The notes under the pieces were generated by a model. The model made no database searches. It saw only the letters and a program-made list of their open reading frames with translations, and was not told the origin of the DNA. Below, one piece after another: positions 56,701 through 64,000 of a DNA stretch of 64,000 nt (the first letter of the stretch is position 1; each line of letters starts with the position of its first letter). The translations under genes were made by a program, and so were the position numbers. Source of the stretch: Breviolum minutum Mf 1.05b.01 (Eukaryota; Sar; Dinophyceae; Suessiales; Symbiodiniaceae); the NCBI GenBank assembly GCA_000507305.1, contig DF239160.1, forward strand, positions 132,271 to 196,270. The letters run 5' to 3'.

Positions 56701-59700
56701 ACAATGGGGATTTCATGAGCTAAAAATGTAATAATACCGTTGATGGAAGAAATCCTGCACCACTTGATAGGTACCCGGTAGTTCATCCCATTATTTACAG
56801 GGTTTTATACGTCCCAGGCGGTGCAGGTTTTCTTTCATCAACAGTATTACTGGTGACTGTTACTGGGGGGGTGTATCCCAGACTGCCGCCCCACAATTTC
56901 TTTTGGAGATGTGAGATGTGTGGGGATGAAGTGTAGCGCCCATCTTAGCGATGGTTGAAAGGTTTTGCTACATTCATAGTCTGATAATCTCAAATGACTA
57001 TTGACAGATCTAAAAAACCTTTAAGTTTCCATTGGGCTCTCCTTTTTCTCCCTGAAAAAACACAAAACTGACTCAATCTTGCTGATGTCCTTTCATACAG
57101 GGGTGATTATAGAACACCAACCCAAGCAATGCACAAAAGGTCACTATTGCAGAAGACATCCCTCAAAAGATTACCACATATTTTAGCATCCTTGTTATAA
57201 TAGCCGAGTTTGAAAAAAGTGATGCGGAAGTTCTGATTGAAGCTTCCGCCAGAAGTTTTTAAGGATGGGACGAAGAACGCTGAAGAAACGGATCGAGTCA
57301 AGTAACTGAAGTCGCACAGTGCCTTTGGCACAGTGCTAACGCTTGACATGATATGGAAATTCACCAAATCCTCCTTGGCCACCAAGGTTGATATATTCAT
57401 ATCATTGTACATGATTGAAATACATCTGATCACATGTTCTCATAGAACTGGGTTGTGTCACACATCTATATATATATATATCTTAAACAACATCCACAGG
57501 TTTTGGTAGATGACCATATTATGTCAAGCATCCGACAGGAACTGACAAGGCATTAACAATGCAAGGTGGTTCTTTCCTTCCCTTGCACCACTCTTACCTG
57601 TCCGAATTTCATTGGACATAAAAAACACAAGCTCCACTATTCAGCTAATGGCTAATTGGTAGTTTGGGTTGGTGGTTGGGGATTCTAGGATACCCCTAAG
57701 TAACAATCCTTTTCATGAGGGGATCCTAGGAATCCAAACCACCAATTAATCATTATATAGTTGAACATTCCAGGATTCGCGGTCTGAGATGAGTCGGGAT
57801 TGTCAACTACCTGGGTGAATTGTAATGGTGCACTAACCGTCACCAACCTGAAACCAGGTTGAGGTAACATACGGGATTAGTGAAAAGAAGGCCTTTTCCG
57901 ATATTAGTTTTCAGTCATGCTTCTTAAACATTTGGAATTCAGCTGGGCAGTGATCTTTTGCTGTATCCGGGTTGTCCGCCTATGCAGGATACCATCTTCC
58001 AACAGTGCCTACGCAAGCCTACGCGATCCTGGGCACATCAGCAAAAATTTCTACGCGAGCACTTGGGAAGACATACTTTGTATAAACTGAAGCTTGCTAG
58101 TAAGAAACGTGGCTCGGATGTTTTGATACTTTTTCGGACAGGTAAGACTTCTTACTGTACACATGGGCATGTCTCAAAAATGTAACCCAAAATCAAACCA
58201 CCAAAATTCCACTGGAAAAACAACAATGGCATCTGAAACCAGAAATCTTATGGCCTAGTTTTTTTGAGAACATGCCCCATTTCGGTGCCAGTCCATGCCG
58301 CTTCTTCGCGTCAAGCTTCCGCTTTCAATGGGTCCAATGGACGAAGAAAGACCTGCGAAACCACAGAGCGAGACTCAAAAGGTTGCACGGCTGAGAGGCC
58401 TTGTTAAGGGAAGCAGTCATATGTCCGGCTGATATAAGAACCCTATTTTTTCCAGCAAATTTGCAGGATTAGGTTGGGCAGTTTTTTTGGGGAATATGAA
58501 GTTAGACTTCAAAAATCACAGGTGATCTCATAGCCCCTAAAAATTTCATTTAGGTATAGCAAGTGGGCCCCTACCAGTTATAAGTAGGATTATAACTCCA
58601 TTTATAGGGGTTATACTGTAATCCTAGCTACCCATATATATATATATAAGGCATCTTTCGCGGCCCCATAACGATCCTTTGAGCGCCAACGGCTTGGACC
58701 AAAGAAAATGATGGTTTCCTGGGGTTATAACTCCTTTACGTAGGGTTATAATCCCAGTTACCCAGTTGTATGGCCATTAATATGGGCCCCATAAGTCCGC
58801 TTTTAACTAGTAAGGGCCCACCTTCTATCTGGGTAAATTTGATAAATTTCATGTTCTAGTTTTACACCACCTGTGAAACACCAATTCAAAATGCTTTGGG
58901 TATCCTGGACCAAGATTTGATGCTAGGATTTCGACACCCTTCAAGGTGGTCTCATGTTTTTTTTGGGGGTGCAGGGGAAGAAATCCCTATTCCTTCACAA
59001 CATCCGCTTGAGCCAAAACATACCAAAACAACAAAAGAACTTGGATACCAGGTACCCAAAAAAGTTGGCTGAATTTGGGTAATCTGAATCTTCTTTTTTT
59101 TCTTGACTGGTCAACCTACCCGCCCAAAAGGTACCCCGCTCGGAGCCAATGATTCATAAGCCCTCAATAAAAGGCCTGCAATTTTTTTTTGGGGGGGTAC
59201 CTTTGGCGGGGGGGGGTTATGTTGACTGGACAAAATATCTAACTCTATTTTTCAACAAAGTCAGCATCACTGAGTTGCATGTTCAGTCGGTTTTTGAAGG
59301 ATGTCGATTTTTTGCATGGACCCAATTGGATTGGCTTCTTTCCACTCTACACATGGCGTCCAGAGGACCCTTTGGCCTTTCCTTGTTACATCGCCGTCTG
59401 AAGACACTGCACTGAAATAGGCTCCCAACACTTGGCGGATGGTCGTCTTCAAGTGCTTGCGGTTGGCAGCCGGTACAGTAAGATTGACAGCTATGGTTGC
59501 CAAGCCACGGACGTGTTATTTGTCAAAAAGTACTTGATGTCATGCCCAGATCGATCACTTGGGTGGCTTATCTGGCTCTTGCTGGCTGGCAAACTGAAGA
59601 AAGAATCTCGACTTGAGCGCATTTACAACATGTTACTGTCACTTCCAGCTAGACTTTTTTTTTGTCTGAGGTATTACCAGTACCTATCGCTATGAGGGAT

Positions 59701-60991
59701 TTACATCAATATTGGCATGTTTCAGGATGTTACCCGGGGAAGGTTTTTAGGGATCTATAGAAAAGGTAATACAGTAATACTTGCGGCGACTGGCATCCCT
59801 GGGTGCTGGGTGGGTTTCGCATCGGAAGCTATGTTTCTTTTCTCTTGGGAATGTACGTCTGTAGGTACTTGTATATCTAACTAGTATGGTGAACAAAAAT
59901 GATTATATGGGTGTTTCCAAAAATAATGGTACCCCCAAATCATCCAGTTTGATAGGGTTTTCCATCATAAACCATCCATTTTGGGGTACCCCTATTTTTG
60001 GTTCAACACCCATATAAAACAACAACAATTTGTAGGTCTACACTTTAGACCCTTTAAAACCAGCTGATCCAGGGGCCAGATCAGTGTGCATCATACTTAC
60101 CTCACGTCAAGAATCAGGAAATCATTGGGTCAAACCTCCAAGTAGAGGAAGTATAAAACTCTGGAAGTAACAAAGTGACGTGAAGATCGTAGCTGGAAAA
60201 CAAAGTGACTACCAAAACATGTCCTACCAATAGAATGATTTATGTAATGGTATAATTCAATACCATGGTACAGAAAGTACCCCAAAAAAAAGTCACCAAA
60301 AACAGAAACAAATCCAATGGAATTCCGAGTGGTCTCATAATTCCCTTCATGGTCATGTTTCCGTGTCCAGCCTGGTTCAAGGATGATCTCCGTTTATTCC
60401 GCACCTATTTGGCGCGTGGCGTGGAATGTATGGCGGTTATGTTTGGCCATGTGCTACCGCAGGTCCTACAACAGGAAAAGTACATCCATCCAGACTTTCG
60501 CTGGCTGAGTATCAGTATATCCATTGAAAAAAAAAACAGTAAGGATTCCTGATTTCCACCCTCAAAAAAAGTTATAAGATTCAACGGTAAACCATCATAA
60601 ACCGCAGAAAAGAAATAAGTTCATTGTGAAGACGTCCCCTTTCTTCCTGATTTTGTTTTTCAGTGGCTATCCTGACGTTTTGGAAAGATGAATGCAAAAA
60701 ATGGTGATACCAGCATTGTATCAAACTTTATCTAGTTGGTGGTTTCAACCCATTTGAAAAATATTAGTCAAATTGAGAATAATTTCCCCAAATAGGGGTG
60801 AACATAAACAATATTTCAAACCACCATCTATAGTTTATTTACGGGAAGCCAAATGGAAGGAACAAATGCAGGAAAACCTGTCGACATGCAGGGCATGCTG
60901 GTCGATTCAGGGATTCAGAAATCAACCCATTGAATGCTTGCCAGTTGTTGCAACAAAATGCAACAGTACGACAACTTTTGAAAAAAAATAG
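50772..60991 (+). CDS. Nine-exon gene, closed 332-codon frame, unknown function
   Basis: Not recognised. Exons: 50772-50882 (ATG, MCNFLSNIQRDKLLKL; donor GTGAGA), 51128-51198, 51921-51990, 54437-54560, 55503-55623, 56076-56127, 57988-58141 (donor GTAAGA), 60371-60508, 60834-60991 (TAG). The exon lengths sum to 999 nt and all eight junctions keep one frame, which is strong evidence for the model. The product looks mostly soluble and helical: AQLLQVAKDLVMLGVDGWLQ, FIQSLYTDWTKGACRAFMIH, LRLFRTYLARGVECMAVMFG. Cys and Trp are frequent, and the C-terminus is rich in Cys, Thr and Lys. No domain, signal peptide or clear membrane segment was identified. Exon 56076-56127 is the least certain. The last intron ends exactly at the end of a family A element. 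Confidence 0.72.
51007..51103. repeat. Family D inverted repeat
   Basis: CATGTACGGTATATTTACC to GGTAAAATATACCATTTCCC, ending ATAGGAATCCTATGGG. It ends 24 bp before the acceptor of exon 51128. Confidence 0.88.
52497..52597. repeat. Family E inverted repeat
   Basis: AAAACTAACAGCGAGTGG to ATTCTGTTAGTTTCAGGGAG, with AAAATTGATGGTTGGA inside. A second copy follows at 52838-52950. Confidence 0.85.
53385..53488. repeat. Family C-like inverted repeat, divergent subfamily
   Basis: TTTCCTAAAATGGTGGGTTT to GGTACCACCATTTTAGGAAA. It has the layout of family C but differs in the arms. Confidence 0.75.
53703..53793. repeat. Family I inverted repeat (reference copy)
   Basis: TCAAAGTGACCTTTTCATCC at the left and AAAAAGGTGACAAAGAATCG at the right, with GAGTTGGAGGTCACTTAACC inside. 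Related copies: about 3108-3175, 44219-44325 and 47165-47245. Confidence 0.8.
56733..56846. repeat. Family B inverted repeat
   Basis: AATACCGTTGATGGAAGAAA to TTTTCTTTCATCAACAGTAT, in an intron of the nine-exon gene. Confidence 0.9.
58563..58818. repeat. Two tandem family H elements
   Basis: GGGCCCCTACCAGTTATAAG at 58567 begins a complete but partly degenerate element; a second set of arms ends ACTAGTAAGGGCCCACC at about 58818. Together they form a compound palindrome in the intron 58142-60370. Confidence 0.7.
59905..60015. repeat. Family C inverted repeat
   Basis: ATATGGGTGTTTCCAAAAAT to TATTTTTGGTTCAACACCC. Confidence 0.88.
60732..60833. repeat. Family A element whose end is a splice acceptor
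   Basis: CTAGTTGGTGGTTTCAACCC to TTTCAAACCACCATCTATAG. The last two bases, AG at 60832-60833, are the acceptor of the terminal exon 60834-60991. Confidence 0.85.
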
Positions 60992-62605
60992 TTCAACAAC
61001 ACTAACTAGTAGCAAAATAGTTCTATTTATGTGATGTATATATAGACAGATCTAGTACGCAATTTTGGCAAGAATGCAAAATAATGAGAGAAGTTTTACC
61101 GCACCATGGGCAGCTGAAAACATATTCCTACTCACTTGGTATTCACGATGCTATTGTGTGAGATAGCTTTTGGCAAAATATGTTAAGAATAGTCGATGCG
61201 TTTACAGCGATGCCTTCATCATTTCATTCCAGATATAGTCCTTTACTTGATTCCTTAGATAGGTATGTATCTTATATGGAACAGTCGTATCTCCTCCCAA
61301 ACACAAATCATATTTCCCTGAACATGGATCAAATATGATCAAACGATATTCCTGGTTATACGCAGAGTAAAAGTATACTCAGAATTCGTTTTGTTTAAGT
61401 TGCCTGTTGTTGGTTGATCTGCTAAGTATCATCTCGTGTAAAACACCAACTTCTAGCAAGGAATCGGAAAGGCATGCCGTAATATGCCGTTGAAAGAGTC
61501 CATATCAATATATCTATACTAGAATGATAGGAGTCGTTGAGACATTTAACCATCAGCACACTATGGAAATGGTGCAAATATCCCAGCAAACCGGTAAATT
61601 CCATGTATTTACATCACAATACTCCCAAGGACGCGTGGTGCACAATGCTCCTATTATCGGCTTCTTGAGGGAGGGTCCAGGGGATGGAGTAATTCTTGAC
61701 ACAAGTAACCCTATGGCTTCTTACTGATTCCCTCTACAAATCATATATACAGGGAATCAAAGGAATCTCATCGCTTAGGTAATCCCCCTCCATTTTGGAG
61801 GATCATCCCATGACTTTAAGTGGCTAAATCGTGGTTCGTTTTAATCTAGTTGGTGCTTTCAACCCCTCTGAAAAATATTAGTCAAAATGGAAAGCTTCCC
61901 CAAATAGGGGTGAAAAAAAATCAAAATATGTGAAAGCACCACCCAGACTTTAATGAACCTCCATATTTTATAAGCCATGACTTTCGGCCATGAATGGGCC
62001 CGGGGTCCCACAACCTCAGGTCTTACCGAATCCCATCCACCACTGCACCAAAATCAACCTGCCTTGCTGGGAGAGGCCTTAAGCTTGGAACAAAAAATCG
62101 GCCGGAAATTCGGAAATTCGAAGTATATAGATGTTTCCAATTTCCAACATACACGTCAAATCTGGGCAACTTGCAATAATTCAGAAAGCATTTTTGGTAC
62201 AAAAAAACAACTTTCCTACAGCTTTCCTACAGTGTAATATCATAGTAGGATGGTTAATTTGTGATGCTGAAGCATCATTGCTAGCTGTACAATTTCATGC
62301 ATCACATCCAACCTTGATCATTCCTTCTTAACATCTGACTCCTCGTTGACCATGGTCAAAGTTCAAATGTTTCAACCGCCTCAAATATCAGGTGATTTGG
62401 GAAACACGAATCCTTGTTACATTTCATGATTCTGGTTAGTTATTTGGGACCGTTGGAATGGTTTGCTATAATCAGTCATATAACTCGGCATAGAAAACAT
62501 ATATCCTTATATATATAGCCCAACCTTATCAACAGATCCGCATGGTATGAACCTTCATCACCAAATGAGAGGAAAATAAACAAACTCATCACAATACGTT
62601 TGCAT
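60992..62605. other. Spacer with unresolved coding candidates on both strands
   Basis: Contains a family A copy (61846-61946). The plus frame 61524-61727 (contains VVHNAPIIGFLREGPGDG) and the minus frame near 61600-61700 (NYSIPWTLPQEADNRSIVHH) overlap and both look coding; only one can be right. The plus frame at 62050-62235 is a further weak candidate. None could be chained. Confidence 0.4.
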
Positions 62606-63078
62606 TCATCCCAAGGGCATTCGGTGACTTAATTGATGTGATTTGGGTTTTGGTGTCTCGGAATTCCGTCCCAAAATACCCAAAGTCTTCATTTCCATCA
62701 GGAGAGTCGCAGAATCCAGCTCAACCACTCTCCAATCCAAAGAAGCTTTTGATCATGCCAACTGTCAACAAAAAGACATCACTATGACTTGATGACTTGG
62801 ATCGTCACGAATCGACTTGGATTTTTTCTGAACTTCAGATGCTTCCCCTTCCACCCCCTCCCCCCCAAAAAAACGGTAAACCATCTCGGTCACCATGGTT
62901 TTTTGATTATTAATCCCACAAAATTCCACAAACAATCCAAGAGCTTCACAACCAAACAAAAAATACACCACATCACCTACCAAAAAAAAACACCTTTTGG
63001 TGTATTCTCGCATCCCATCCAAGGAGCCAAGTCTGAAGCATCCGATGCCTTGGGCACAATGGAAGCGAGTGTGATCCC
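62606..63078 (-). CDS. Spliced gene fragment of unknown function
   Basis: Three minus-strand exons in phase: 63078-62994 (contains SIVPKASDASDLAPWMGCEN, donor G|GTGTTT), 62847-62789 (EASEVQKKSKSIRDDPSHQ, donor CAA|GTCATA) and 62719-62606 (LDSATLLMEMKTLGILGRN, TGA). The encoded part is about 85 residues, charged and soluble. The first exon begins at a family E terminal repeat (CTATTTTCAG|GGG), so upstream exons must exist. The last exon could alternatively continue past a donor at AAGTCACC. Not recognised. Confidence 0.5.
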
Positions 63079-63235
63079 CTGAAAATAGGTCGAATGTGAC
63101 CCCCAAAAAGGGAAAGGTAAAGGTTTGTCTCCCACAAAACACGGCTTGACTGAGGGGCTAATAAGTTTAAAGGGAGGGGATGGGAGGGTATTTCTTGGGT
63201 CCTGCACCCAAAATACTTAAATCAAAGTCCCTTAT

Positions 63236-63330
63236 TCAAAAATAGGGGTACCCCAAAATGAATGGTTTATAATGGAAAACCCTATTAAAATGGATGATTT
63301 GGGGGTACCACTATTTTCGGAAACACCCAT
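63236..63330. repeat. Family C inverted repeat (reference copy)
   Basis: CAAAAATAGGGGTACCCCAA to its inverse GGGGGTACCACTATTTTCGG; the inner arms are AATGAATGGTTTATAATGG and ATTAAAATGGATGATT. Other copies: 10041, 16628, 29071, 39335, 41895 and 59905. Confidence 0.92.
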
Positions 63331-63476
63331 ATAGTAATGAGTAATGATATTTTTTTTTCCCACTGTGAAGCAGGTTTGAGGCGTTTTCCCCCAACGAAAT
63401 TATTCCCTAGTCTTCCAAAAAATCATCCAGTCATACCTTGGGGTTGGAGACCTCAGGAGATGACCCGTTTTTTCAG

Positions 63477-63531
63477 GTCCAAACACTGATGGTCAACAAG
63501 GAATTTGGAAGACTGCCGATGGGCCGTGTTG
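63477..63531 (+). CDS. Isolated exon, gene continues beyond the window
   Basis: A 55-nt segment with a textbook acceptor (GTTTTTTCAG|GTCC) and donor (TTG|GTAAGT). Read from its first base it encodes VQTLMVNKEFGRLPMGRV. No partner exon was found in the window, so frame and function are unproven. Confidence 0.45.
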
Positions 63532-64000
63532 GTAAGTTTTACGTGGTATATATCGACGTAAAAATATAGTGTATTAACCCTTCACAAGTCATACTTGATT
63601 CGATATATCACTTGTGGATGCAACTGGTAATGCCTGGAATAGAAGTGATATGTATGTGTGTATAGTGGCGCCTCCTCTTTCGATGAAGTTAGGGGACAAT
63701 GACGGTTCCATTTGAATTGCGTATATATATATATATATAAATAAATAAATAGATATACAAATTCAAATACTATGGGAGGAAATGTCAAGTCTCCAAAAGG
63801 GGTAGTGCCTTTCATAGGATAGTTCACATGAGACGCAACTCCACAAATTGTGACGTTTACATTTGGTGAATTAACAACCAATACATGGGAGTTGTGCTAT
63901 CAAATCTTATACATGATGTATATTAATTACATGATTATATATCAAATGTATACATATATCATACATGCATTTAGCAAAGAAACACAATGTCTATATAAGA

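Noticed and set aside
57107-57433. 108-codon minus-strand frame
   Set aside because: Also antisense inside an intron of the nine-exon gene; not chainable.
59267-59503. 78-codon minus-strand frame with good composition
   Set aside because: It lies in an intron of the phase-closed plus-strand gene and has no minus-strand splice partners.
1-64000. Prokaryotic operons, CRISPR arrays, prophage, plasmid functions, rRNA or tRNA genes
   Set aside because: None seen; repeats are inverted-arm elements or microsatellites rather than spaced direct repeats, and no cloverleaf with a recognisable anticodon arm was noticed by eye.

Overview
This window is nuclear DNA from an intron-rich eukaryote with a large, repeat-laden genome, most likely a protist or alga. 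Nothing prokaryotic is visible: no operons, no long uninterrupted genes, no CRISPR array, rRNA or tRNA. Real coding sequence is broken into exons of about 35-200 nt, usually with an AG acceptor (often followed by G) and a GT donor, and at least two introns seem to start with GC. Long introns are packed with short inverted-repeat (MITE-like) elements. The species cannot be named from the sequence. Occasional GC donors plus the AG|G acceptor preference would suit a dinoflagellate, and the modest GC content and gene structure would suit several other large-genome protists.

Genes were found by chaining exons whose splice sites and reading phases agree. Layout, left to right: an unrecognised plus-strand gene (608-4330); a 21-kb minus-strand gene for a NiCoT-family nickel/cobalt transporter (about 27300 down to 5971), with all diagnostic motifs in the right order on separate exons; an unrecognised minus-strand gene (31122-28796); the C-terminal half of a minus-strand JmjC/cupin-8 type Fe(II)/2-oxoglutarate oxygenase gene (35428-33211); an unrecognised plus-strand gene (35875-45087); a minus-strand gene with an EF-hand-like segment and one membrane helix (about 49801-45103), converging tail to tail with the previous gene; a nine-exon plus-strand gene with a closed 332-codon frame but no known domain (50772-60991); a minus-strand gene fragment (63078-62606); and one plus-strand exon at 63477-63531 that runs off the right side.

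The spaces and introns hold at least ten families of roughly 80-120 bp palindromic elements (A-J below), plus GAT, ATC and GTT microsatellites and a 20-bp tandem repeat. At several exon borders the terminal inverted repeat of an element supplies the splice acceptor, which makes these families candidates for introner-like elements. No functional link between neighbouring genes is evident.
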